From contig NC_068938.1 in the NCBI RefSeq assembly GCF_016801865.2, forward strand, positions 87,285,899 through 87,349,898: a DNA stretch of 64,000 nucleotides. Direction: 5' to 3'. The DNA is from Culex pipiens pallens. Its lineage: Eukaryota; Arthropoda; Insecta; Diptera; Culicidae. How positions within the stretch are numbered: the first letter of the stretch is position 1; every line of letters starts with the position of its first letter. Below the pieces are notes generated by a model. That model was not told the origin of the DNA. It saw only the letters and a list, made by a program, of their open reading frames with translations, and ran no database searches. The position numbers and the translations under genes were made by a program. Shown in pieces: positions 1 through 11,796 of the stretch.

Positions 1-156
1 AGACTCCGACTCCAGCTCATAAAATTTAGCCGACTCCAGCTCCGACTAAAACTCCAGCTTTTCGAGTTTTGACGACTCCTACACCGACTCCGACTCCAGG
101 TCCCCAAAAAGACTCAACTCCACCGAGTCCAGCTCCGACTCCGACTCCACAGCCCT
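1..156. repeat. Degenerate GACTCC-type short tandem repeat
   Basis: The first ~156 bases are a degraded array of GACTCC / CAGCTCC / CGACTCC hexamers, cut by the window edge. It has no coding character. It looks like the end of a simple-sequence or satellite tract whose full length cannot be judged here. Confidence 0.75.
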
Positions 157-2747
157 GGTTGAAATAATAGTTTTAACAACAAATTCATCGATATCGATAA
201 AAACTTATTTAAAAAAATCTTAAGTTGTTAAGAACTACTTCTTGTATTACTTTTAACACTTATGCTCTGGATTATTTTAAGCCGTTCTGTTCATAATTAA
301 TTCGAACTACAAATTTTCATTTAAAAAATCTTCGTTGTAACCAAAATTTACGGGGCATTTATGAAGCTATGTTTTATAAAAAAAATTTGAATGTTATTTC
401 TGTGTCTCTTTGTCAATTTCTAAAAATCACTTTTTTCAGCACAAATTGTACTACACGACGAGTAAATAGTATTGAAGCAGTAAAACGAGCGTTTCTCTGA
501 GAAAATCAAATCTTAATTGTTTTTTTCTTGAATTGAAAAAAAAGCTTTTTTGATTATTTTGTCAAAATCCCTTTTCCAGCTCAAATTACCTTTGTTATGA
601 GCAAAAAAAAAAACGCAACTTAATTTGTTTCACGACTAAACGAGTCGTTGCATCCTCTCGACCATCTGACTCCGTATTGCATCCGATTTGTGCGAAAAGC
701 GTGGGAAGTTTTGCTTTTTTAACCCTTTTTCAAGTTTTGCGGGGTCCACCAGCTGATTGTGTCGATTTTTCACATAATTTATCGGTCTGTTTTTGTTACT
801 GTTGCAATTTTGGGAAACTTGCAACATTGTATTCCACAAAAACTGGTCAAATTAACATGAAATTAATCATTTATTCTCCGCCGATAATGTTTGCACAGTT
901 CCCCAAAAGTGAACGCCTGCTGGAAAGTTGGTCAATTATTAACAGGTTTTTGCTTTTCATGGAAAGGGTCAATAAATTTACACGTAATGTGACGTAAATA
1001 GTGAAATTTTTCGGTGGTAATCGATTACTTTTGCTGCCGTCAATATGGTTTGCGTGCTCACTTGACGGTATCGCTTTCCATTAAGATGTTTCACGGAGTT
1101 GGACCTTTTTTTGAGGGGGGAGAATAATTGACTTTTTTGATAATGAAGCATGAAGAACTGGCAAAAAATGTGCAATTATATTGTATAAAGTTATGAATAT
1201 TAAAATCGTATAAAAGATATTTGAAGGTTCGCAATGTTAGCAAAGGGAGTTTGCCCTCATGAACTTTCAAATGCAACCGGGTAATTTGCATAAAAAATTT
1301 GCAACAACCTATGCAAATTAGGGCATTCCAATTCAAGTGATTGCTAAAATATGCACCTCTCGATCAATTTTGTGGTGTCGCTCATGTAACTTTCAAGTGA
1401 GAAATTTATGATCCGAGGCGTGAACAATTCAATTTGTGGCATTCTTTGAGCAGGAGAAAGTTTTCCCAGCAAGTTTTTGCAATATCAATCAAAATTAGTC
1501 CTTGCCACACTCGGCACGTCTTGGAAGGTGATTGATCATCTGTCCAGCAAAAACTATACCCTTTCAACTTACTTCTCGACAGACGCTCTAATTAAAATAT
1601 TAACATTTGGCCTCGTGTTTGTCTAGGAAAAGCGGCAAAAACCACAAGTCCAACATAACCAAGTGCAACATGTTCCGAAAAAAATAACACGCTCATAAAA
1701 AGTCGGAAGGAAGTCGACCATCTCTCCCCTTCCATCAAACGATGATAAAATAACAATTTGATTTTCCCCCTTCTCGCAACTACCTTTTCTCCTGTTTTTG
1801 CGAGGAAAACCGCAGCCACACAGTCTCATAAATCCTGCCCGAAACAAGTGAACTCGTAATCGGGTTTTTGGGCTAATGTAAATACAATAGAGTGTGTGCT
1901 CGAGAGTGCGCGAGTCGTCGAGGATGATCCGTTTATGATAAACTTCGGCTTGCGAGTGTGTGTGGATGCTGCTGGGATATGATGTAGTGTTAATTTAGAG
2001 TGAGAGTGAGGAAATAGTGGGGGATGGGTTCTGTGGGTTGGTTTACCTAGCAGTTAGATGAAGGGTTTTTTGACTGCCATCTCAAAGCAAACGAGATTTT
2101 TAAGTATTTTGTTAACACATAAAATTCCAGATAAAATTCCAAAGCCTTGTTTTCTAGTAGAAAATGCATTTAATAAATTGCAAGTATCTACAAAAAAATT
2201 GTTTGCAAATAAAAAACAAAATTGCTTAGCTGAAATTTTATGAATTTCATTTTTCAATTATTTGATATCTTTATCTTTATAACTTCAATGAAAGAACATT
2301 TTGCTTTGTTTTTTAAACATATTCTGCATGAATAAAAAAAATTAATGATTCCTTAACATTTGTATTCCGATTCAATATTCGATTTTCATTTGACTCCACT
2401 TTAATCATTTTTGAGCATTGTAACATTTTTGAGTCACTCTTATAAAACCATATTCAACAAACCAATTTAAAACATTGGCATTATTCACTATGCATTAAAA
2501 ATGACTATATGGAATGGTACAATCCAGAATTGATCCAATGTTTTGATTTTCCGATGTTCGATTATCCCAAAGTCTCTTAAAATTTTGGAAAATCGAATCA
2601 CTTTTTTCTAGTTTTGGGACCACCTTGGAGTCAAATTTGTGACGTTTGTTCATTGTTACATTATCAAATGATTTTTCCACAATTTAAGCCTCAATCTTGG
2701 GTTGACAATTGTTTAATCACTGAACAGTAGTATAATCAGTGTCCATA
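157..2747. other. A+T-rich intergenic DNA, nothing recognised
   Basis: I see no supported gene. The open frames are short and unlike known proteins. The stretch around 1560-1990 is less A+T-rich and looks single-copy within the window, so it is a better place than its surroundings to look for regulatory DNA, but no specific site can be named. Confidence 0.5.
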
Positions 2748-2812
2748 AAATACCTAGTTCTTTAAATATTCTATATTGATTTTTGATTTTGTTTAAAGGA
2801 CTAGGTATTATT
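2748..2812. repeat. Small inverted repeat (hairpin) of ~65 bp
   Basis: AATACCTAGTTCTTTAAA on the left is answered by TTTAAAGGACTAGGTATT on the right, a stem of about 18 bp with one mismatch around a short A+T-rich loop. It may be the remnant of a very short MITE. No target duplication was identified. Confidence 0.6.
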
Positions 2813-2825
2813 TAAACGTATATAA

Positions 2826-3262
2826 GGCCGTTACGAATACTTTTCAAAGTTTATGTAGACCCCCCCCCCCTTCCCCCCCCCATCAAAATTGGTCTGAAAA
2901 ATCAGGGGCAAACAAATATTTTTTCAAAAAAAAACTCCAAAATTTCCATGAAATTAGAAGTCTAATCAACTGAAAACAATCTAAAATGCATTTTTCTGCA
3001 TTGATAATCATATTTAGCATGTTTGGGCTTGTTTAAAAATGTTTTGATTTTTTTTTTGAAATTCCAATGAACAGCACCACAAAAAATTTATTTTTCGCAA
3101 AAAATAAAATTTTCGTCAATACTTAGATTTTTTGGAAACAAATGATGACAGAACAACTGGATAGGTGTATAATGCATTTTGAAACACTTTTTTCATTAAA
3201 ATTTTGAAACTATGGCTCGTAATTTCAATGTTTATACTTTTTTTTATTTTTGCGACCATAAG
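2826..3262 (+). mobile_element. MITE, family with poly-C tract (copy 1)
   Basis: This begins AAGGCCGTTACGAATA and soon runs into a C-rich tract near 2860-2881. The sequence that follows (a GAAGTCTAATCAACTGAAAA stretch, then a GGTGTATAATGCATTTTGAA stretch) matches the reverse complement of the element at 28284-28698 along its length, so the two are inverted copies of one family. The right terminus here is eroded and its boundary is approximate. Confidence 0.7.
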
Positions 3263-3367
3263 CAATTTGTTTATCGGTTGAAATTTTAAAAATCTTGGGC
3301 AGCCGGCTGCGGAAAGAGAGGATTTAAATATAGTATTAATTCGACCACGATTCTCCAGAAATTCTCC

Positions 3368-3496
3368 GACGGCGTGCCTTCTGATCAACGATGATGTAGG
3401 AAGGGCTTCATTTATTAAAATGATTTTATATCATAAGCCTTAAAAAATATTCGACGGCGTGCCTTCCAATCATCGATGATATAGAATGGACTTAAT
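3368..3496. repeat. Imperfect tandem duplication, period ~84 bp
   Basis: CGACGGCGTGCCTTC followed by an ATCAACGATGATGTAG-like stretch occurs near 3368 and again near 3452 with few differences. This is a local duplication of unknown origin with no coding potential. Confidence 0.75.
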
Positions 3497-3505
3497 CCAG
3501 CAATA

Positions 3506-3672
3506 GGGGAAGAGCATCTAATTCCAGCGTGCCCTAAATAGCTCAATGAGAAGCGAGCAAGCAAGTTTCTATCAAAAGTTTTGCAAAATTAGTTGTTTAA
3601 ATAGTGAAAATCAGCAAATTGGATGGAATTAGGTGCGAGTGCTTAACCTGCCAAACATACGAGAATTTCCCC
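3506..3672 (-). mobile_element. MITE with GGGGAA termini, TA-flanked
   Basis: TA-GGGGAAGAG on the left faces TTTCCCC-TA on the right. The interior is an inverted relative of the element at 56081-56320: the segment CCTAAATAGCTCAATGAGAA continuing into GCGAGCAAGCAA corresponds in reverse complement to GTTGCTTGCTCACTTTTC at the other copy. TA flanks suggest a Tc1/mariner-type or similar non-autonomous element. It is shorter than the second copy, so internally deleted or diverged. Confidence 0.65.
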
Positions 3673-3798
3673 TACGACTTGCTAGTCTCAAAAAATAGGT
3701 TTTTATAGAAAACTATAAAAAGAGAACAACACAAAAAAACTCATCGGCCCACGAACACGAGTGAAAAAAAAACAATGAAAAAAAGAAGAAGGTAAACA

Positions 3799-3946
3799 AA
3801 CAGAACTGCGAGTCCCGAAAAGCACCACACTAATAATGCTATCATTCAATTATAATGGCCAATCACCCCATGCACTCGAACAGCGACACAAAGGAGACGA
3901 AAAATAACACAAAAAATAGGACTGCGCGTCCCCACAGGCACCGCAC
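3799..3946. repeat. Diverged direct duplication
   Basis: The string AGAACTGCGAGTCCCGAAAA plus GCACCACAC recurs about 115 bp downstream as AGGACTGCGCGTCCCCACAG plus GCACCGCAC. This is a short, old local duplication with no function implied. Confidence 0.6.
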
Positions 3947-4087
3947 TACTGATCATTTTTTCAGCTTTTCTAGTTATATAAAAAGTAAATAAACATTGAA
4001 AATCATTTAAAAAACATCTGTAATCTAAATCACATTAGATAAAGAATGTGGCTAATCAACTATTTCTTTAATTTCAAGATTCATAAT

Positions 4088-5226
4088 TAGGCTTAGTGAT
4101 TTTTCACGCTCAAAAATAGCAAATTTCACGGGGACCTCAATTTTAAATCATCAAATTTCACGCAAAATTCACGGAACGTGATAAATGTTAAAATAACTCT
4201 GAAAATGTTATGTTTGAATCACAGAAACTACTTTTTATACTTCATTATATATTATTCTTTAATATATAAAGAAATCTTCACAATTTATATTTTGAAACAA
4301 AATGTAGAGCTTTAGTATTCTCATTTATTGGACTTCCTTTTTGATATTCAACTAGTAAATCTTCAAGGTTTTCGCTGTTTTGCTTCTGTTTTATCAGTTT
4401 GCATTTTATTGAGTTTCATATCAAAGCAGGATTTAACAATCTTTTCCAGACAAAATGAGTAAAATAGTTTCAATTTTCTGCGACATTTAGCCCATTCCAA
4501 ATAATTTTTAAGGTTTTCATCTCTCTTTTCGAAACTTTAATTTAAAAGAAATAGAAAAAATAATACAATTTGCAACGAAATCAAAATTTTTATTCAAAAT
4601 CAGAACAGAATACAGAATAGGTGGTATTCTAAACATTCACGGGAATCATTCACCCAAACAATCAAATATAGGTAAAATGTTTTCAAAAGGAGATTTGAAA
4701 GATTAAAAATACTCTTCCCTTTATTTTGAATAAAACAAAGCTTGATTCTTTTTATTTATTTTGAAATTATACCTTTCAAATAAAATTGAAATAAAAATTT
4801 TACTACAGCGAATGAAAATATTACTAAATTTAGTTAGTTTTTTTTAAACTAAAAAATCTGAACAGTCCTTAAAATGGTTTATATCAAGCTTTTCAATTGA
4901 AAACTAATAAAATTTACTTAAATAGTCTCTATGATTAAAATATTTATAATGATCTTATTTGAAAAAAGAATTTCAAGAATTTCACACCGTCCACGAAATC
5001 GTCAAAATTCACTAACCTTATATTTGTAATTGAACAAGAGTATTGAATCGCTTAATTCTGCAGTAGTTGTTTAGATTATTTTTATTCCTACTTGAATTTA
5101 ATAAAATATGTTGAGAAAAATCGTTATAGTTTCACACAAACATAAAATTTCACGGGATTTCGCGGAAGAAGACAAATTTCGCGGATTTTACGCTGTCCGC
5201 GAAATCGTGAAATTTCACTAACCCTA
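4088..5226. mobile_element. hAT-type non-autonomous element, 1.1 kb, 8-bp TSD
   Basis: The ends are TAGGCTTAGTGA on the left and, read inward on the other strand, TAGGGTTAGTGA on the right. They are flanked on both sides by TTCATAAT (4080-4087 and 5227-5234). The 8-bp duplication is the size made by hAT transposases. The interior is A+T-rich without a transposase. A second, internal copy of the right end lies near 4983-5022, suggesting rearrangement or an older nested copy. Many TTTCACG / CGTGAAA motifs cluster near the ends. Confidence 0.8.
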
Positions 5227-5424
5227 TTCATAATCTAAACACATATCCTGAGTTTAAAATAAATGTTTTTCCCGTTTCACGGGAACTTCAAAATCCAGGA
5301 AAACTGGACGCCCTATTACTGAGGAGAGGCTATAAAACTACTCGATAAATGAAATTCAAAATTCGGGGTCGTAGAGTTAAATTTTTATGTTAAAATAAGC
5401 AAATGAAAAAATACGAAAAAAAAA

Positions 5425-5525
5425 TTTGTTCGTGATTCGAATATCTGAAGTTCAATATAAACCTTCGGATAATCACAACTTCGGATAATCGAGGCTTTGG
5501 ATTATCAAGTCTGGACTGTATTAGG
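5425..5525. repeat. TTCGGATAATCGAG-type interspersed repeat
   Basis: Repeated TTCGGATAATC motifs lead to the phrase TCTGGACTGTATT. The same arrangement is present at 56041-56405, where a MITE has been inserted in it, and a fragment lies near 55785. The full element and its ends are unclear. Confidence 0.6.
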
Positions 5526-6182
5526 ATCTTTGAAAAAAAAAAAATTTGTGTAATATTTTTCATGGTTCATGTTTTTTTGTTTTTTTTTTTAATTCACATA
5601 AACATGAACAATTCTTTGTTTGCGAAAAAGGCTTTATTCAACATATTTCAAAAGTAAATAATAATTGTAATAACAATAAAAATTTTATATTTCATCAAAA
5701 TAAATTCATATGAGCATTCTTAATTTTTTGTGAGTGTCCCATTCTTTCAATCGTTATCATTTCCTCAAATATTTTTTGGAGAAAATCATAGTACAATTGT
5801 TGAACTGATACATTTTTCTTATTAAAAAGAATAGATTTTAAACTTTATGTCCTTTCGACCTTTTGTCATACGTTCAAAAATTACACGCAATTAAAATATT
5901 TGAAAAAAGAAAAGAAGAGGAAACAGGTTTGAAGCCTAATAATACACAGTTTATATGAAATTCTTTAAGGTGGTAGATGGTGTCCTTCACTTTTGGGGCA
6001 ATGACTGTCAATTGCGGTTTTGAGTTCAGGGTCGAGAAATAGTAAATTGAAATGTAAAAACAATCACTATTTGTAAAATGCTTCTACAAACAACACAAAG
6101 AAAACATTTTTTTATTGAAACATTCTGAATCAACATTTGAATGTTTTTCTAAAACAAACATGGCCGCCAAATGGCCAATTGG
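5526..6182. other. A+T-rich DNA, nothing recognised
   Basis: Homopolymer-rich and A+T-rich sequence. I see no gene or defined repeat boundary here. Confidence 0.5.
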
Positions 6183-6851
6183 ATGTAACAAAAATGACTT
6201 TTTGGTGGGCATTCAAGAGTTTGTTCCGATGGGCATACTAAGCCCAAATCCAAAATATCTGCTTGTAACAGAAGCTGGCGCATTGCATTTGGGTTTTAAA
6301 TGGGATTTAACCCGTATTTTTTTTTTTTCAAAAATGTCACTTTTTGAGGCATTTTGGCCACTGAAGCGTTTATTTTCAACCTTACTGGCGTGTAGGCCAG
6401 ATTCTTGCGCATTTTTTGGTACATATAGCATTTAAATTTGAAGCACCCTGGAGCTCGGTACAGACCATCGACTTTTGACATTTTTTCGAAAAATTGACCC
6501 TAGCAAAGTCAAATGGCGCGACGCATATCTTTTTTGTCGGGGTCGATTTTTTTAAAAAATGCCAATAGTTGAAGGCCTGTACTGAGCTCCAGGATGCTTT
6601 AAATTTAAATGTTATATGTACCAAGAGATGCGCAAGGATCTGGCCTACACGTCAATGATGTTGAAAATAAACACATGCCTCAAAAAGTTACATACTTGAA
6701 AAAAAAAATTACGGGTTAAATCCCATTTAAAACCCAAATGCAAAGCGCCAGCTTCTGTTACGTCCCATCAGCTCATATTTAGGATTTGGGCTTAGTATGC
6801 CCACCGGAACAAACTCTTGAATGCCCGCCAAAGAGTCATTTTTGTTACACT
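6183..6851. mobile_element. Foldback element, ~670 bp with ~300-bp inverted arms
   Basis: The left arm (about 6183-6470) begins ATGTAACAAAAATGACT and the right arm (about 6555-6851) is its imperfect reverse complement over nearly its whole length. Matched phrases include GGGCATTCAAGAGTTTGTTC, CATACTAAGCCCAAATCC and AAATGGGATTTAACCCGTA. Only about 80 bp in the middle are unpaired. The mirrored short open frames here are by-products of the palindrome. No transposase is present. Confidence 0.85.
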
Positions 6852-7859
6852 CTAATAAACATATTGGTGTTTCGAAAAAACTTTACTTTATTTATTTTTT
6901 TGTAAGAACCAACATGAATGACATTTTTGTAAAGAAAATAGCGGCTTAGTAATACATTGAGACAAGAGCTTAGAATAACATGTGTAATTGCCTAATTTCA
7001 ATAACCGGATAGAATAAAAAGAATACTTGACCTTAAGGTTGTGTTCTTGAATCTTCACTACTTTTGCTTTTTCAAACAAATGATGGTAAAAAAAGTTATT
7101 TCTTTATTTTTTTATATTTAAAGTGTATTAGATTATTGTTTTAAAAGTTTTTTGAATCATTTTGTAAAAATTTATGTCAAAAATGTACAAAAACAGATTG
7201 TAATTTTTATTCTATGCAGACAAAAATAAACATCGATACACACAACTTTTCCCCCACGAGAAAAGCAACCCGGTGGAAAACCCTTTCCCGCGCACTTGAC
7301 AAACACTTTACCGAAAAGCTACACGGTCGAGTGCATCTGGTGTTTGCAAGGACACCCGGCCTTGCGGTAGGGGAAGTATAAGCCTTGCAAGGGTCGCTCA
7401 CAGGATATGCAAATAAACAACGAAATTGGGTTAACTCTGGAGAGGGTCTTGGTGCGGAAGTTCCCCTCGGCGGCGCTGATTGCCGAGCAATAATCATCTG
7501 CATATGGTGTCAATTTGAGGGCGTGCATTGATTGTGATAAATTTGGGCTTCCTCTTTTTGGGAGGAAAGTGAGATTTTTTGCCTTCTAACTGGGACGTGC
7601 CATTTATACGTGGCAGATGGGACACTTGAGATTGTGCGGTGGCGGGGTTTTAAAATAATTTACATGCATCCGTGCGCTGATATTGATCGTAAATTTTTGA
7701 GTTTTTATTGAATTTTTGGTGCACATGTTCACTGCAGGCGTTTTTGACTTAAAGTGCTGTGGGAATGAAATCGACACAAATGTTGCTTTTCTGATATTCT
7801 TGAATGTGAGTCATTCTTAAAGGATAAAAAATTAGTTAGAATTTTTCATAAATATTAGT
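6852..7859. other. Intergenic DNA downstream of the receptor gene
   Basis: No gene is supported. About 7230-7620 is more G+C-rich and unlike the repeats around it, so it may be single-copy sequence. The rest is A+T-rich. Confidence 0.5.
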
Positions 7860-9188
7860 TTAGCCCAGTTGAGTGAGTACAAGCACGTTAGACGTAATAA
7901 GGTTTGTAATCTGAAAAATGAGAAAAAAAATTTAAAGGAGAAAAAGATAATTTTTAATTTGAAAGTACCACAGCAAATTGAAGCATATCTAAAGAAATTA
8001 TTCCCATCGCCACATAACTATTATGCTTGATCAACAGCAAATCTGAATACCTTCTCACCTTGAAAGTTAAAAAAGAAACAATTTCATAATGACCAACAAA
8101 TATATAATAGAGTATTACCGATGTTTGCAGTTCAGTATCTGCTATAAGAGAAAGATGAATACCAATTTGTTTCATCTAGAATCAAGAAAAAACAATTAAT
8201 CTGTATGCTTATAAGAAAATATTCTACAAACCTCATAATTCACAGCACTTTGCGGCAAAAGAATTAGCATCAGTAGATATATCTGCATACAAATCCAAAT
8301 TACAGAACAAACAAGATATAGGGCATCTTCGATGTTGGTGACGTCCACGTTATAAAACTGATGAAACTCAAACAGAGCCACTGTCACGTTGACTAAAACA
8401 TCCAGCGTCTCAGCAAGAAGAATAAATCCAAATGTGTCGATAGTGTCTTGAACTAGTACAGTTACAGAGTATGTTGTTTTACGTAGAAACTCCACATTAA
8501 ATCTTATATCACGTTGGATTGGATAATCTGTTAATTGAGTGAGCGAATGATCTTTAATCATTCTTTGAATTGATTTGAATATCTGACACGATATTCCCAT
8601 AACGTAAAAATATTGCGACAAGTAAAGAATCGTAACCCAATAAGGAAGTAGAAAAACAGCAAAGGACATAAACCACATCCAGGTCGACGTTCTGCTAAAA
8701 TAATCAACGCTACTGAACAACACCATCAATATCAGCGTAACCGTAACAATTCTACAATGCACTGTTATTCGTTGTCGTAAATTCACCTTTATCCCGTACA
8801 GCTTCAGCTCGTCCAAAATTTGCTCAACTTTGGCCACCAAATTACGATAGAAAGTTCCAACCTTTCTATGGCTAAAGAAAACAATCACTGCAAACACCAC
8901 AACATGGATTACGTGCACCACACTGTACAAAAATCTGGAGAAAAACGAAAGTTGCCAGCCGTCAAATTGGGCCACAAATTCGAGGACGTTCCAGCACAGC
9001 ATGAAAAACAGTGCAGTTCTCCAAATTAGGAGCAAAAAGTGAAGCACATTTTCTTTGATTTTTCCCCGAATTGTATTCTGCAGTAATTGGCTTGATATCT
9101 CCAGGGGGTAAGGAGCCGCTCCAAAGAGTTGACTCAGCTTCAGCATGGAAAACGTTAGCTGTTCAAATTCACTTGGAAAAGCTAACAT
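7860..9188 (-). CDS. Gustatory receptor (insect 7tm_7 family), intact
   Basis: Predicted insect gustatory receptor, a seven-transmembrane ligand-gated channel of taste neurons. Four exons on the minus strand: 8232-9188, 8119-8175, 7969-8058 and 7860-7910, joined by 51-60 nt introns with GT-AG ends, all phase 0. The product is 384 aa, a normal length for the family. About seven hydrophobic segments are visible, including ones near residues 45-65, 80-105, 145-165, 170-195, 250-275 and 290-315. The C-terminal region RRYSDLLLIKHNSYVAMGI matches the end-of-receptor pattern, and the last exon ends VLVLTQLG, a loose form of the family's TYxxxxxQF motif. Short phase-0 exons encoding the C-terminus are typical of insect Gr genes. 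The start ATG begins MLAFPSEFEQLT, paralleled by MSNRPTEFEQLT in the paralog upstream. Ligand unknown. The exon joins are predicted by eye. Confidence 0.88.
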
Positions 9189-9581
9189 AACTGAGTTTTA
9201 ATTCAACGATAGCAACACTACGCGCGAAGTGGTTATGCCTTCGAAACACAAATGTACTTGGGTTTAGAGGAAGGAAAGCTACCGGAAAACTACTGGAAGT
9301 GCTACTCTTTCCTTTGTTGTTTAACTAATAATTAATAGTTATAAAAATTTAAAATTGCTGACATTGACATACACAGTACAATAATTGTTGTAATTTTACA
9401 CCTGGGAGGGGTTACATCTTTTATATCAGAAAAATGTTCAATTTTACTTCTAAATATTCCACTGCCACTAAAATTATGAAACATAAATCTAAAAAATTAC
9501 TGTGCAGAACTCCGTGTTTGAAGGATTATGAGATCTACCGCACTTGGAATTTATTTTATATGCTTATAGAGGTCTTAATCA
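9189..9581. other. Upstream region of the intact receptor gene
   Basis: Contains the presumed promoter of the minus-strand receptor at 7860-9188, but no core promoter motif is convincing. The sequence is A+T-rich. Confidence 0.4.
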
Positions 9582-9850
9582 AGCTTTAACTGCCCACCAT
9601 TGAAAAAACGGCTAATATCCACTTTTGGCAAAAACGGGATATTAGCACCAGGTGGTAGAAGATGTTCCAACGCATCTTCTGGAACTTGAATTTTACTGAA
9701 ATAGTGTTTAGACTTTAGACCAAACGGCTAATATGCCACTCTTATGGGAAATTGCTTTGACGGAGATTTTGTGACAAACACTAAAACGCGTTTTTCTCGG
9801 AATACTTGATTTGGCATAATAGCCGAATTTTCAATTATGGGCAGTTAAGC
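9582..9850. mobile_element. MITE, ~270 bp, AGCTTTAACTGCCC termini
   Basis: The left end AGCTTTAACTGCCCACCATT and the reverse-complemented right end AGCTTAACTGCCCATAATTG form inverted repeats of about 40 bp that continue into ACGGCTAATAT / TCGGCTATTAT. It sits between the two receptor genes. No clear target duplication. Confidence 0.7.
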
Positions 9851-10481
9851 TCTACTAACAATTGATTTTTGTTTGGAAAATCTCAATCGCTATGGTCTGA
9901 TTAGGAAAATCTCAATCGTTAACTCCAGGATCGGTTCTTTGGTCAAAAATAAGTAATTGTGCCAATTTCGATCCAAATCGTTTTTGGTTTAGGGGTCGCT
10001 ATTGATCGTTGAAGTTTGTATGGAACAATAGACAAAAAAAAGTATGGGGTAAAACATCGTTTCAGTATCTTTCTGGCAAGTGGCGCAGGGCTCGTTCGAA
10101 ATTGTCCAAGTGTGAGATTCTTATATGAAATTCAAATGCCTACAAATTTGTTCAAGGGAGCATGCAAATCCGAGCTGATCCTTATTAGTTATTAGCAATT
10201 CGATGAGAAGAAATCGTCTTGTATACTTGAAAGTATATAAAGAGTACATATGAAGGAGAATGAGAAAATACTTTTTTCTTTTAAAAAAATATGCTACGTT
10301 TTGGCTTTCGGTCATTTGGTAAAAACAAACACCAGTTTGTTTTCTTCTCCATAAAAATTACACATTTTCAGAGGTAAAATTACACATTCCTTCTTGCATA
10401 AAATATGTACCCTATTCTAGAAGTAATATTGACATGGTCTTTTTTTCATTCGTTGATCTATAAAATCACCATCCTTACAGA
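9851..10481. other. Intergenic DNA between receptor genes
   Basis: No gene or repeat was identified. It includes the 3' flank of the second receptor copy. Confidence 0.45.
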
Positions 10482-11796
10482 TTAATCCAACTGGGTAAGT
10501 ATCGGCACATAGTTCATCATTAAGTTCATTTTCTGAAATTAAAATGACATGTATTTTGCTTTTATCAGTAAAAAATCCTATGTTACCGTAGTAACTTGAC
10601 TTAAATTCAACGAAATAAATCCCATAGTGACGTAACTGTCTTGTTTCAATAATAATAGTTCTGAAATTCTCCTTACCTAAAATGAAAGTGTTTTAGTTGT
10701 TAAAACTGTATATAAACAAAAATATTACGGAATCCAGCAATTCTTCGTCGCCTATTTGAGAGCAAATTAATCCAATTTGCTGCATCTAAAATCAAAAAAT
10801 AAGTTAAACTATAACAATGCATAATGAAACCAAAAGTACCTCATATCTGACAGAAGACTGTGGTGAGAGTATTGAAAATAACATAAATAATTCCATTAAT
10901 ATCCAAACTAGAGAACAGACAGCGTAAAACACATCTACGTATGAGGTAAGCTGAATGCTGTCAAATTGGTGGTACTCGAAGACGATCACCGTTGTACACA
11001 AGATGGTTGCCAACGTTTCAGCAACCAGCACAAAACCAAACAAGTCGATCGAATCCTGTACCAGCAATGTGATGGTGTGCGTATTCTTTCGCAGAAATTC
11101 CAACATAAATAAGCTGTCAGTTTGAATTACATAGTATCTCGCATCGGGCTGACGGATTTCTTCAATCATGTGCTTGATACAATGCAATATATCACGAATT
11201 ATTCCAAGAACAAACATGTACTGAGAAATGTATGACATCATGATCCAATATGGCAGTATGAACATTGCAAAAGACATAATCCACATCTGAATCGTCGGTC
11301 TGCCACAATAATCTAGACTGCAGTACAGCACAGACAACAACAGCGTAGCAGAAATAGATCTGTAATGAAGTGTCAACCGTTTTCGAAAATTCACTGCACC
11401 ACCTTGTTCTTCAAAGTCTTCCACTATTCGATTAAATTTCAATGCAATCTTCTCATATCAAGATTTTAACCAATTTTGTCTAAAGAAAAGCACCAAAGCT
11501 AAAACTAAGAAATGAATGGCGTGCACGACATTGTACAACAACTTTGAGAAGAAAGAAACTTGCCAATCGGTAAAGTTTTCTACAAAATCCTGGAATCCCC
11601 AACAAAAAGTGCAAAACAGTGTCATTCTCCACATTAAATGAATAACTCGTAACGCAAGTTCAACTGTTTTTTCACTGCACGTTTTCTGAATGTTTGAAAC
11701 CGACAAATGTGAAGGAAATGGAAAAACTCCCAACAATTGTGCTAGCTTCAGAACTGAATTTGTGAGCTGTTCAAATTCAGTGGGACGATTCGACAT
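10482..11796 (-). pseudogene. Gustatory receptor paralog with one in-frame TGA
   Basis: Tandem paralog of the receptor at 7860-9188. Exons by homology are 10840-11796, 10729-10785, 10587-10676 and 10482-10532, identical in length to the other copy (957, 57, 90, 51 nt), all GT-AG and phase 0. The frame is preserved throughout, yet codon 113 (11458-11460) is TGA. The reading FFRQNWLKS is followed by the stop and resumes YEKIALKFNRIVEDF, aligning without a gap to FFSHRKVGTF in the intact copy. No other lesion is seen: the splice sites, the C-terminal VRRISELLLLKQDSYVTMGF and the final PILTQLD are all kept. It may be a very recent pseudogene, a segregating null allele, an assembly error, or a stop that is read through, as reported for an olactory-type ionotropic receptor in Drosophila sechellia. 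As it stands, the translated product would be only 112 aa. Confidence 0.85.

Noticed and set aside
10804..11442. Separate short receptor gene starting at the ATG near 11442
   Set aside because: Homology and frame continue upstream through the TGA to 11796; it is the downstream part of one four-exon gene.
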